This document shows positions 8,496 to 17,286 of a stretch of 64,000 nucleotides of DNA, in pieces; the first letter of the stretch is position 1, and each line of letters begins with the position of its first letter. The stretch spans positions 1-64,000 of the forward strand of contig JAUNLK010000005.1 of the NCBI GenBank assembly GCA_030535395.1, written 5' to 3'. A program made the translations under genes and the position numbers. The notes under the pieces were generated by a model. It worked only from the letters and a program-made list of their open reading frames with translations. It was not told the origin of the DNA and searched no databases. Source of the stretch: Tissierellia bacterium (lineage in GTDB: Bacteria > Bacillota > Clostridia > Tissierellales > Peptoniphilaceae).

Positions 8496-10348
8496 CTTTT
8501 GACCTCCTCATAGCGGTCCCCCAGGGGGGTCTGCCTGAGACTGATGAGGCCCTCGGCCACCATTCGGTCCAGTAGGGCCCTGAGGCTGTTTTGGGAGTGG
8601 TGGAGCCCCTGCTGGGCAAGTTCCTGGCTCACCCTGAGCAGATCCGTGGCGGCATTAATGGGGAGGTGGGGCCTGAGGTGGCCCATGAGCTCCCTCTCCT
8701 CGGCCTCCCTCTGGCCTTTCAGCTCGTCAAAGGGATTTTCCGTGTGGGGGGAGCTACTGTGGGCCATGCGAATCCGGGCATAGGTGCTCCGGCCCCGCTG
8801 GGCCGAGGAGACGAAGACATCCCCGGTGCGGAGATAGGGCAGCCGGGCGGTCTCCTCCCGGCTGAGGTCCGTCTCCTCCCGAATGGTGTCGATGTCCGAG
8901 GCCCGGACGGTGCGGAAGATCAGTTTGGTATTGAGCTGAGCGGTGACGGTGTCGTCCAAGAGGGTGGGCCGCTGGGTGGCCAGCATGAGGAAGACCCCGT
9001 ACTTTCGCCCCTCCTGGGCGATTTCCCGGAGGACCCCCTTGGCCGGGGCCTCGGTCCCCTTGGGGGCAAAATTGTGGGACTCATCGGTGATGATGAAGAA
9101 GGGGGGAAAGAACTCTGCCGCCCCGTCCTTGAGGAAGCGGGCGTCCTTGTAGTCCCGCCGCTTCTGATAGAGCTTTTTGATTAGATAGGTGGCATAGACG
9201 GCGATGAGCTTGGTGGAGCCCTGAATCACCGCCAATTTCCCCTGGCGGAGGCTCTCCTCGATCTTCCGGGAGTCCTCCTGGAAGATGCCCATGTGATGGA
9301 GGGACTGCACCCGCCACAGGACCCCCCGAACGGAGGCCGAATTGGTGCTCTTGCCGTAGCTGTTGAAGATCTCGTAGATCCGAGTCCACTTCTCCACCTC
9401 ATTGGGGTCGCCCCCCTCCTGAAGGGCCGCCTTGGCCTCCCCCTGTCGCTGGAGAATCTTCTCCATGCCCCCAATGTCGTGGCCCTCCAGAAGATCATTG
9501 AGGCGCTCCTGGAAGATGTAGAAGGAATTGCCCCTTTTAAAGACGGTGTCAATGACGCTGTTCATGGCCTCGGTGGTTCCCGAGACGGCGGGGAGGAGAT
9601 TTTTAAATTCCCCCGGGGAGAGATCCTCAAAGCGAATCCCCACATCCACCCCAATTTGATAGCGGTCGTGGAGGCGCTCAAAGGACCTGCCCCCCGGGGC
9701 GGCCTGGGAGAAGTCCATTTCAAAGTGGGGGTCCAGGACCATGCCGGGAATGTGCATGTCCATGAGCTCCTCCAGGAGGACCCTGAGGCCAAAGCTCTTG
9801 CCGCTGCCGCTGCCCCCGAAGATCCCCAAGTGGGGGTACTGGTGCATCCCCCGGACGTCCATGATATAGGGCAGATCCCCCTGCTGGTGGATGCCGTCCT
9901 CCTCCAAAGTTCGCATGAGGCCCTTGAGCTCATGGGGGGCCTCGTCATAGAGGTGGTCGGTATTGCGGATGATGCCCACACTCCAGCCCTCAGAGGGGGC
10001 GGTGGGGGCGAGAAACTGGGAGATCTCGTCGAATCTTGGCAGGCGCACTTCGCTCCCCGTAATCACCGGGAGCATATTTTCATAGAGGAAGCGGAGTTTG
10101 CCGATGTAGATGGTCTCGTTGTTGATGTCATAGCCCAGAGTTTCCAGGGAGGCAATGACCCCCCGGTCCACAAAGTCCCCGCCCATGTCCATGGGAATGA
10201 AGCGATTGTAGGTCTGAGCGTCAATCACTTCCCCCAAGAGCTCCCCCTGAACGGGGTCCTCCACCATGAGAAATTCGCTCATTCTAAAATTGTGCTCCCG
10301 AGAGGCGATCATCACTTCCCGGGGGGTGGTGAGTCCAACGACATTCAT
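8492..10348 (-). CDS. herA: HerA-type hexameric ATPase / DNA translocase
   Basis: Member of the HerA/FtsK superfamily that works with the NurA nuclease in DNA end resection (known from archaea and some bacteria). The N-terminal roughly 100 residues look like a HAS-barrel. A Walker A loop GIFGGSGSGKS lies around 175-185, Walker B FFIITDESHNF at 417-427, and an arginine finger region ATQRP at 457-461. At 618 residues it is full length. It sits between nurA (4-base overlap upstream) and glgB (4-base overlap downstream). HerA also occurs with other partners in phage defence, but here the partner is plainly NurA. Confidence 0.88.
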   Translation of the reverse strand: MNVVGLTTPREVMIASREHNFRMSEFLMVEDPVQGELLGEVIDAQTYNRFIPMDMGGDFVDRGVIASLETLGYDINNETIYIGKLRFLYENMLPVITGSEVRLPRFDEISQFLAPTAPSEGWSVGIIRNTDHLYDEAPHELKGLMRTLEEDGIHQQGDLPYIMDVRGMHQYPHLGIFGGSGSGKSFGLRVLLEELMDMHIPGMVLDPHFEMDFSQAAPGGRSFERLHDRYQIGVDVGIRFEDLSPGEFKNLLPAVSGTTEAMNSVIDTVFKRGNSFYIFQERLNDLLEGHDIGGMEKILQRQGEAKAALQEGGDPNEVEKWTRIYEIFNSYGKSTNSASVRGVLWRVQSLHHMGIFQEDSRKIEESLRQGKLAVIQGSTKLIAVYATYLIKKLYQKRRDYKDARFLKDGAAEFFPPFFIITDESHNFAPKGTEAPAKGVLREIAQEGRKYGVFLMLATQRPTLLDDTVTAQLNTKLIFRTVRASDIDTIREETDLSREETARLPYLRTGDVFVSSAQRGRSTYARIRMAHSSSPHTENPFDELKGQREAEERELMGHLRPHLPINAATDLLRVSQELAQQGLHHSQNSLRALLDRMVAEGLISLRQTPLGDRYEEVKS

Positions 10349-11265
10349 AGGCTTCTCCGATCTCGTTCCGATACAAAAAACCGTTCCATATAACTCCGGT
10401 CCAAGTGCTCCTCCATGAGGAGCTGGAGGGTCTGAGGGTGGACCTTACAGGCCGAATCCACAATGTCCATCCAATAGGGGACCCCCCGGGAATTGGCCGG
10501 GGTGAGGCTGAGGAGGAGGCCCATTAATAGCTCCATCTGATCCCGCTGCTGGATGAGGACGTCCATCCCCACCACATCGGGGTGCCGGGAGGGGCGGTAG
10601 AAGGCGCTGACCAGGCCCTCGGCCACCTTGGGGTTCACCTCATCCTTGGGAAAGAAGGCCTCCCCCTGCCTCAGCCGTCCCACCAGATAGTCCTTGTCAT
10701 AGTAGTGATTTTTAAGGCCCCGGGCCTCGGCAATCATGTGGGTCTTGATGTCCTTAATGGCCCCCACCAGGAGGACTCCCCTCTCAAGGGCCCGCTCACG
10801 CAAAGGTTCCCACAACTCCTCGCAGTCGATTTTATAGCGGAGGAGCCCCCCGTCCATAATGAGGATGGACAGCTCCCAGGACTCCAGGGCCTTTAATGCG
10901 GCCTTTAGCTCCACGGCGGCCAGCCTCCGCCGGCTCTCGGAGCCCTCGTCCCCGGTGCCGCCGTCCAAAATGGGGGTGAAGAGATCCTGAACTGTGAGCT
11001 CCTCCCCGGTGATGACCTTGGCCAGGCCCTGAAAGAGCTCGATATAGTGGGGATGGGCCCCACCTGCCCGGACATTGGAGCCGTCCACCCCCGCCAAAGT
11101 CCCCAGAGTCTTCAGCTCTTCCACGGCCAGGGGGGCCACCTTCACCACCCTCCCCAATTCCTCCAGGGGACTGGCGTCCTTAAATATGGGATCGTACTTT
11201 CTATGGAGGGCGTCGTTGACCTTGGCCATCATGGCGCCCATTTCTCGAATATGTCCCTCTCTCAC
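10345..11265 (-). CDS. nurA: NurA-family DNA double-strand break repair nuclease
   Basis: NurA is a manganese-dependent 5'-3' exo/endonuclease that acts with HerA. The 306-residue product has the NurA-type metal motif LAGVDGSNVR, a second acidic motif ILIMDGGLL, LVGAIKDIK, and a late WMDIVDSA segment. I chose the GTG at 11265 because it overlaps the rsmI stop in a GTGA arrangement, has an AAGGAAAG site 9 bases upstream, and the frame further upstream encodes only proline- and glycine-rich shadow sequence inside rsmI. The 3' end overlaps herA by 4 bases. Confidence 0.82.
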   Translation of the reverse strand: MREGHIREMGAMMAKVNDALHRKYDPIFKDASPLEELGRVVKVAPLAVEELKTLGTLAGVDGSNVRAGGAHPHYIELFQGLAKVITGEELTVQDLFTPILDGGTGDEGSESRRRLAAVELKAALKALESWELSILIMDGGLLRYKIDCEELWEPLRERALERGVLLVGAIKDIKTHMIAEARGLKNHYYDKDYLVGRLRQGEAFFPKDEVNPKVAEGLVSAFYRPSRHPDVVGMDVLIQQRDQMELLMGLLLSLTPANSRGVPYWMDIVDSACKVHPQTLQLLMEEHLDRSYMERFFVSERDRRSL

Positions 11266-12080
11266 AGCCGTAAACTTTCCTTGTACACTTGATTCTTGGG
11301 CAGATCGTACTCTCTGCTGACCACCTTCACCGCCTTGGAGGGGCTCAGCCCCTCGGCAAGCTTCTCCTCCAGGAGGAGCCGAATGTCCAGGACCTTCTCC
11401 TCCCGGTGGGGGTGGAGGATGAGGACAAATTCCCCCTTGATTTGAAAGTCCTCCGTGTGCTCCAAAAATTCCGTGGTGGTGGTGGATCTGCACTCCTCAT
11501 AGACCTTGGTCATCTCCCGGACCAGGACCACCACCCGCTCTCCCAGGACCTCGTGGATGTCCGCCACGGTCTTCTCCAGGCGGTGGGGCCCCTCGTAGAA
11601 GAGAATGGGCACCGGGACTTCCGCCAGATCCCTGAGGGCCCGCTTCCGCTCCCCGTGTTTGCTGGGCAAAAATCCGTAGAAGAAATAGCGGCCCATGGGG
11701 AGATTGGCCGTCACCGCGGCGGTGACATGGGCCGAGGGCCCGGGGAGGACCTCATAGGGGAGGCCGTACTTTTGGAGGGCGGTGATGAGCTCCCCCCCGG
11801 GGTCCGACACCCCGGGCATCCCCGCATCGGAGATGACGGCAAAACTCTCCCCCTCCTCCAGGCGGCGGAGGATCTCCTGGGTCTTCTCCCGCTCGTTGAA
11901 TTTGTGATAGCTCTCCATGGGGGTGGTGATTTCGTAGTGCTTCAGGAGGGGCAGGGAGTGGCGGGTGTCCTCGGCCAGGATGGTGTCCACCTCCCCGAGG
12001 ACCCGAAGGACCCTCAGGGTGATGTCCTTCAAATTGCCAATGGGGGTGGGACACAGGTAGACGCGACCAATCTCGTTCAT
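11262..12080 (-). CDS. rsmI: 16S rRNA (cytidine-1402-2'-O)-methyltransferase
   Basis: SAM-dependent ribosomal RNA methylase of the tetrapyrrole-methylase fold. The N-terminus LCPTPIGNLKDITLR and the central AVISDAGMPGVSDPG are the RsmI signatures. It is 272 residues, full length, with an AAGGAGGGAATTT site before the ATG. It is the first gene of the overlapped operon that runs on into nurA, herA and the glycogen genes. No clear promoter was found in the about 100 bases upstream. Confidence 0.94.
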   Translation of the reverse strand: MNEIGRVYLCPTPIGNLKDITLRVLRVLGEVDTILAEDTRHSLPLLKHYEITTPMESYHKFNEREKTQEILRRLEEGESFAVISDAGMPGVSDPGGELITALQKYGLPYEVLPGPSAHVTAAVTANLPMGRYFFYGFLPSKHGERKRALRDLAEVPVPILFYEGPHRLEKTVADIHEVLGERVVVLVREMTKVYEECRSTTTTEFLEHTEDFQIKGEFVLILHPHREEKVLDIRLLLEEKLAEGLSPSKAVKVVSREYDLPKNQVYKESLRL

Positions 12081-12179
12081 AAATTCCCTCCTTAAACTAC
12101 AGTGCTACTTACAGTTTACCCCATTTTTCCAGGGGACGAAAGAAGGAGGGGCCCTCCCCCTCCCTCTCTTCCAGGATTT

Positions 12180-12845
12180 TTACTCGCCCTTTTCACGGCC
12201 TTTACAGAGCCCCTCCTCCCCCGAGTCCAGATAGCGGGCCGGCAGCATTTTCAGATTCTCCCCCACATTTTTCCGGGCGTGGATGAGGATGCGAAAGGCC
12301 TCCTCCCCCGGCCTCTTGTACACCGGCTGAAGCTCCAAAATGGAGAGATGCTCCCGGGCGAAGAGGGCCATGGCCCACTGAAGGTGGCGAGGGGGGAGAA
12401 TGGCGTAGAGGTGGCCCCGGCTCTTTAAAATCCTCGATGCCACGGAAAACCAGGGGCCGTTCTCGTGCTTGGCCCGGGCATTGGCCCCCTGGAGGCTCCC
12501 CTGATAGTAGGGGGGATTGGTGATGACGGTGTCGAAGTGATCCCGGTATCGGGGCACAAAGTCCTCCTGAAAAATATCCGCCGTCACCACGGTGATATTC
12601 TCCATGCCATTTACCGCAACAGACTTCTCAATGAGGGCCTGTGCCCGGGGATTTCCCTCCACGGCCACCACCTCCACCCTCGGCACTTGGGCCGCCCGAA
12701 TGGAGAGAAGGCCCGTCCCCGCCCCCAGGTCCACCACCCGGCCCCGGGGCCTAGCGAAGGCGCTGAGGGCCAGAGTGTCGGCACTGAAGGGGAAGACCCC
12801 CTCCCCCTGAAAAATCTTCTCTCCACTGCCAGGTATATAGTCCAT
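12180..12845 (-). CDS. tRNA1(Val) (adenine-37-N6)-methyltransferase family protein
   Basis: Class I SAM methyltransferase of the YabB/TrmN6 type. The SAM loop is VVDLGAGTGLLSI and the catalytic motif is TNPPYYQ, the NPPY signature of N6-adenine methylases. The start was set at the ATG at 12845 because GGGAGGAA lies just upstream and the protein then begins MDYIPGSGEKIFQG, as in this family; this gives 221 residues. It is divergent from the amidohydrolase gene at 12964. The 99-base gap to rsmI holds only a G-rich hairpin (about 12136-12172). Confidence 0.82.
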   Translation of the reverse strand: MDYIPGSGEKIFQGEGVFPFSADTLALSAFARPRGRVVDLGAGTGLLSIRAAQVPRVEVVAVEGNPRAQALIEKSVAVNGMENITVVTADIFQEDFVPRYRDHFDTVITNPPYYQGSLQGANARAKHENGPWFSVASRILKSRGHLYAILPPRHLQWAMALFAREHLSILELQPVYKRPGEEAFRILIHARKNVGENLKMLPARYLDSGEEGLCKGREKGE

Positions 12846-12963
12846 GGCTTCCTCCCTTCTGATCTTTAGATATTGTACGACAATGGCGGCCCCAAAGGGA
12901 ACTTGACAGGGCATCCGCTCCCGACGATTATAGAGTAAGATACAAAACAAGTGGAGGTGGCCC

Positions 12964-14520
12964 ATGAGGAGAAAGTACTACAATGGCAAGGTGTATCTGG
13001 GGGAAGGGCGATTCGGGACGGAATTTGCCGTGGAGGGGGAGAAATTTGTGAGTCCCCAGGGGGCATTTGATGAGCTGGTGGACCTGGAGGGCCAATTGGT
13101 CCTCCCCGGCTTCAATGACTCCCACCTCCACCTGGTGCAAATGTCCCAGAACCGCCACCACGTACAGCTGGCACAGGCGAGAAGCATTGAAGAGGTCATC
13201 CGCAGCTCCCGGGAGCACTTGGCCGCCCACCGGCCCCAGGCCCTCTACGGCAGGGGCTGGAATCACGACTACTTCCCTTCGGGACAGCGGCGCCTTTTAA
13301 ACCGCCACGACCTGGACCAAATTTCCACGGAGATCCCCGTGATCTTGGAGCGGGTCTGCGGCCACGTCCTGGCGACCAACAGCCGGGCCCTGGAGCTTCT
13401 GGCCGTCCAGGAGGACACCGTGGTTCCCGGAGGGGAAATCCGCAGGGAGGGGGGCGTGGCCACGGGGATCTTCACGGAAAATGCCGTGGCCTTTGCCAAG
13501 AGCATCCTCCCCCAGGACTCCCGGGAGGAACTCAAGGGGAAGATTCTTGAGGGGATGGAGGAGCTCCTGAGCTGGGGCATCACCTCGGTTCAAAGCTGCG
13601 ACATCTACGAGGACAATTACAGCTTCATCCGGCCCCTTTTGGAGGAGCTCTACGGGGAGGGGCGCTCCCTCCCCCGCTACCACCCCCAGGTCAATTTTCA
13701 GACCCCGGAGGGCTTCCTCAAATACTGGGACCAGTACCTCAAGGAGCATCCGCCGAAAAATCTCCCCGCCGGGTCCCTGAAAATCTTCAAGGACGGCTCC
13801 CTGGGGGCCCGGACGGCACAGCTCAGAGAAGACTACGGCGATGATCCCGGAAACCGTGGGGTCTCCGCCCTCTCCCCCCAGCTCCTCCACCAGCTCTTTG
13901 CCCTGGCCCAGGAGCGGAGGGTCCCCGTCCTCACCCACGCCATTGGGGACGGGGCCGTGGCATCGGTCATGGAGGCCATCGTCCACTTCGACCCCGAAAA
14001 CTCCCTGGGCCACGGCATCGTCCACTGCCAAATCACCGGGGCCGACCAGCTGAGGGCCATAGCAGAGCACGCCATTCTCACCCTCACTCAGCCCGTCTTT
14101 TTGGACTACGATATCACCATAGTGGAGGAGCGAGTGGGCCGGGAGCTGGCGAAGACCAGCTACGCCTTTAAAAGCCTGAACCACGCCCCGGGCCACCTGG
14201 AGAGCTTCGGCACCGACGCCCCCGTGGAGGAGGTGAACCCCTTCGCCAATCTCTACCACGCCATCACCCGAAAGAGAAAAGACGGCAGCCCCAAGAGGGG
14301 CTTCCACCCCCAGGAGGCCCTGAGCCTTCCAGAGGCCCTGGACATCTACACCCTGGGGGGCGCCAGAGTCCAGGGCCAGGAGGGCCAAAAGGGGCGCATT
14401 GCCCCCGGCCAATGGGCGGACTTTCTCGTCCTGGGGGAGGACATTTTCCAACAGCCCCCGGAAGTCCTCCTCCGCACCCGCCCCAGGGAAGTGTATTTGG
14501 GAGGGGAAAGGGTGTTTTGA
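12964..14520 (+). CDS. Amidohydrolase, YtcJ-like (amidohydrolase family 3)
   Basis: Metal-dependent hydrolase, substrate unknown. The metal-binding motif DSHLHL (about 51-56) follows the LPGFN turn typical of the superfamily. Later ligands are seen in THAIGDGAV, HCQI and FGTDAPVEEVNP. A C-terminal beta-sandwich segment (KGRIAPGQWADFLVL) closes the protein at 518 residues. The start is supported by a GTGGAGGTGG site. It is a single-gene unit on the plus strand, ended by the hairpin at 14548-14574. Confidence 0.85.
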   Translation: MRRKYYNGKVYLGEGRFGTEFAVEGEKFVSPQGAFDELVDLEGQLVLPGFNDSHLHLVQMSQNRHHVQLAQARSIEEVIRSSREHLAAHRPQALYGRGWNHDYFPSGQRRLLNRHDLDQISTEIPVILERVCGHVLATNSRALELLAVQEDTVVPGGEIRREGGVATGIFTENAVAFAKSILPQDSREELKGKILEGMEELLSWGITSVQSCDIYEDNYSFIRPLLEELYGEGRSLPRYHPQVNFQTPEGFLKYWDQYLKEHPPKNLPAGSLKIFKDGSLGARTAQLREDYGDDPGNRGVSALSPQLLHQLFALAQERRVPVLTHAIGDGAVASVMEAIVHFDPENSLGHGIVHCQITGADQLRAIAEHAILTLTQPVFLDYDITIVEERVGRELAKTSYAFKSLNHAPGHLESFGTDAPVEEVNPFANLYHAITRKRKDGSPKRGFHPQEALSLPEALDIYTLGGARVQGQEGQKGRIAPGQWADFLVLGEDIFQQPPEVLLRTRPREVYLGGERVF

Positions 14521-14547
14521 GCCTTAAATTTACAATCTATGTGCAAC

Positions 14548-14574
14548 AAAAAAACGGCCGGTGGCCGTTTTTTT
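14548..14574. terminator. Bidirectional terminator
   Basis: Seven A, a CGGCC/GGCCG stem with a 3-base loop, then seven T. It serves the amidohydrolase on the plus strand and the UPF0016 gene on the minus strand. Confidence 0.85.
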
Positions 14575-15478
14575 ATGGTTTCTGTTTCTGGAGTCGGTCT
14601 TGGTCCAGGAGTTTTTTCAGTCGCTGGTACATGTCCTGGTCCATATTTCTCATGTTTTCCAAGTACTCGATGGTGCTCCCGAAGACGGGGAGTTCCCTGC
14701 CCAGATAGTCGGTGGTGAGGCTGTTGAGTCGCTCCAGGGCCTCTCCCCTCTTTTCCCCCTCGTTGGCGGCTGCAATTTGGAGGATTTGGCTGATCTCTTG
14801 GGAGTAGTAGCCCTCTTTTCTCTTTTTGTTCTCCTCTCGAATGAGGAGGACGGCCACCACGGAGAGGCCGGCCATGAGGATGAGGCCGGCGGTGCCGTTG
14901 AGCCCCTCAGGGAGCATGGGGTGGACCTTGGTGATGCCGAAGTAGAGGAAGAGGCCCCCGGCCAAGTAGCTCATGGTGGCCTCGGGGATTCGCTTGCCCA
15001 AGAGTTTTCCCACGGCGATGCCAATGATGGACACCAGAATCATGGAGGGGACGGTGGCGGAGAAGATGAGGAGGGGGGGATGCTCCATGGCCAGGGTCAT
15101 GGCAATGAGCTGGGTCTTGTCCCCCAGCTCTCCCACAAAAAAGGTCCCCGCCATGGTAAAGAGGGGGCCGAATTTGGATTCCCGGGCCTCTTCCTCCTCC
15201 TCTCCAAATTCCAGCCAAAAGGACTTGAATCCGAAGAAGAGGAAGAGGACGCCGGCAAAGAGTTGGATCATCGTCAGATCCCCCACCAGTCCCGAGAGGA
15301 CCATGGCCACCAGTATGGCAATGCCGTGGTTCAGGGCAATGCCCAGACTCACGCCCCCCAGTACCAGGGTGGCGGGATAGGTGGCGGCAAAGGCCAGGGC
15401 CAGGAGCTGGGACTTGTCCCCCAGCTCTCCCAAAAAGACCATGGTGAAGGCTTGAAGCCAGGTGCGCAACATATTCAA
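14573..15478 (-). CDS. UPF0016/GDT1-family cation (manganese) exporter
   Basis: Integral membrane protein of the TMEM165/GDT1 family, whose bacterial members export Mn2+ or Ca2+. The two family signatures are both present: GELGDKS (residues 17-23) and GELGDKT in the second half, each at the start of a three-helix repeat. After the second repeat there is an unusual hydrophilic C-terminal tail of about 90 residues, rich in Glu, Lys and Leu, possibly coiled coil. The TTG start overlaps the previous stop as TTGA, with GAAGG 9 bases upstream; an ATG two codons later is the alternative. Confidence 0.83.
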   Translation of the reverse strand: MNMLRTWLQAFTMVFLGELGDKSQLLALAFAATYPATLVLGGVSLGIALNHGIAILVAMVLSGLVGDLTMIQLFAGVLFLFFGFKSFWLEFGEEEEEARESKFGPLFTMAGTFFVGELGDKTQLIAMTLAMEHPPLLIFSATVPSMILVSIIGIAVGKLLGKRIPEATMSYLAGGLFLYFGITKVHPMLPEGLNGTAGLILMAGLSVVAVLLIREENKKRKEGYYSQEISQILQIAAANEGEKRGEALERLNSLTTDYLGRELPVFGSTIEYLENMRNMDQDMYQRLKKLLDQDRLQKQKP

Positions 15479-17277
15479 TCTAATTTTCCTTCTTTCGTTT
15501 GTTTTTCACTGGGTCGGGTGAGGAGGAGGAGATTCACATAGCCGTCCTTGGCCCCCTGATTGGGGTCGGGGAAGTAGGCATCCCGGAGGATGATCCGATA
15601 GGCCAGGCCCCCGCCCTCCCCGGTGATTTCCAGGTCCTGGGGCTTGATGTTCACTCCGGCGGCCTCCAGGGCCATGATTTTTTCCATGATGTCGCCCACA
15701 TCCACCGTGGCCAGGCCCAGGGTCTCGCCGTCCATCTGCCGGGAGATTTGAATTTTGTCGTCCATGCGGGTCACGGTGAAGCCCGGGGGACTGTTGTTGC
15801 CGTCATCAATGCGCACAATCTGGGTGTAGCCTGCAATGTCCAGGACTTCGTTGGCCTCCATGGCGTAGCTCACCGAGTCGGCCATGGTCCCCCCGGGGAT
15901 GCCATAGGCGGGCTGGAAGCCGAAGACCTTCTCCATGGAGTCGATGGTGAAGTCGTTGTTGAGGAAAGTGAGGCTGCTGACCTTGTGATTGGAGACCAGA
16001 TAGCTGAGGATCTCGGTGATCTGCACCTTGTCCTTGTCGCTGATTTTTTTGTTCCTGACAATGGCATTGTCCTTGAGCATTTCATTGGCCAGGAGGATCT
16101 TTTCCAGGCGATTTCTCTGGCTATTGAAGCTCATCTGCTCCACACTGAGGGGCCCTCCCAGGGCGGCAATGAAAAAGAGGAGGCTCAGCACCTGGGGCAG
16201 GATCATGTGGTGGCGCCGCTGATTGAAGATGAAATTCAGGGTGGCAAAGCTCAAAAAGATCCCCAGGAGGACGACGATGTAGCGGTTTTCCGTGATGCCG
16301 TACTGGTGGATTCTCAGGTAGATGGCATAGTACATGAGGACCTGGAGGGGCAGGGAGAGGATGGGGAAGTAGCGGTAAAAGTTTTGTATGAAGGTGGTCT
16401 TGAGCTTGGCGCTCATAAAGAGGACCAGCACCGCCACCAGCTGGGGCCACAGGACCAGGGAGACAATGGCGGTGTCGGGGAGATTGTTCAACAGAATCAG
16501 CTGCCCCAGATACACATAGAGGATGAAAGTGTAGAGGAGGAATACGGGAATGACCACATAGCCGATGATGCTCCCGATGATATTGGGAATCTCGTCCCGA
16601 TACTTCACCCAGCTCTGGGGGAAGCGGGAGAGGAAGACCCCGGCCATAAAGGGAATGAAGCAGATGGCCATAATGCTGGGAATGGCCGTGGGGGCGGTGA
16701 GGCCAAAGAGGGTGGACAGGCTGAGATAGATGAGCAGCAGCCCCGCCGTCAGCACTCCGGCATAGAAGAAGGCGGTGGTGATCCCCGCCAGGAGGTCCAG
16801 GACATAGTTCTGATAGTCCTGCTCCTGCTCCAGCCTACCGGCAAAAAAGGCCCCCAGTCCCAAAGCAAAGAGGAGGAGGAAGTAGCGGATATAGGCCCCC
16901 ACGGGATTAAAGAGGCCCTGGGTGCCCTTGAGGCGAAAGTAGATCTGCACCAGTACCGCCAGGGCCGCCAGCCAGGCGGCGGCGATAAACAGGGGCCTGC
17001 GATTCTCGCTGCGGCTGAGGTATTCCACCCAGAGATAGCAGTCCAGGGCGGCAAAAAAGCCCAAAATGGCCGTGAGAAAGAGACTGGTAAACTGCACTTC
17101 CCGGGCCCCATCGGCCGGCTCCATTTGGGTGAGGGCAATGAAAAACACCGCCGCCAGTATGGCGCTTGCCATGGCCAGGGGGAACCTTTTAAAGGAGCGG
17201 AGGAAGATGTCCCCCTCCTTTCGCAGGCGGTGGCTGAGGCTGTGCTCTGTGTGCTTAGACGTATTGGGTTGGTTCAA
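15475..17277 (-). CDS. DUF4153-like polytopic membrane protein
   Basis: A 600-residue protein with a short basic N-terminus, then about 10-11 hydrophobic segments up to residue 380, then a soluble C-terminal part of about 220 residues with no recognised motif. The membrane part (IIGSIIGYVVIPVFLLYTFI) resembles the DUF4153 family, whose function is unknown. The start is TTG, chosen because GAGGTGAT lies 5 bases upstream and no ATG fits. It is between cls (9-base gap) and the UPF0016 gene (4-base overlap), so all three are probably envelope functions in one operon. Confidence 0.65.
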   Translation of the reverse strand: MNQPNTSKHTEHSLSHRLRKEGDIFLRSFKRFPLAMASAILAAVFFIALTQMEPADGAREVQFTSLFLTAILGFFAALDCYLWVEYLSRSENRRPLFIAAAWLAALAVLVQIYFRLKGTQGLFNPVGAYIRYFLLLFALGLGAFFAGRLEQEQDYQNYVLDLLAGITTAFFYAGVLTAGLLLIYLSLSTLFGLTAPTAIPSIMAICFIPFMAGVFLSRFPQSWVKYRDEIPNIIGSIIGYVVIPVFLLYTFILYVYLGQLILLNNLPDTAIVSLVLWPQLVAVLVLFMSAKLKTTFIQNFYRYFPILSLPLQVLMYYAIYLRIHQYGITENRYIVVLLGIFLSFATLNFIFNQRRHHMILPQVLSLLFFIAALGGPLSVEQMSFNSQRNRLEKILLANEMLKDNAIVRNKKISDKDKVQITEILSYLVSNHKVSSLTFLNNDFTIDSMEKVFGFQPAYGIPGGTMADSVSYAMEANEVLDIAGYTQIVRIDDGNNSPPGFTVTRMDDKIQISRQMDGETLGLATVDVGDIMEKIMALEAAGVNIKPQDLEITGEGGGLAYRIILRDAYFPDPNQGAKDGYVNLLLLTRPSEKQTKEGKLD

Positions 17278-17286
17278 AATATCACC

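Noticed and set aside
12964-14520. Plus-strand gene as part of the methyltransferase operon
   Set aside because: It is divergently oriented with its own ribosome-binding site and terminator.
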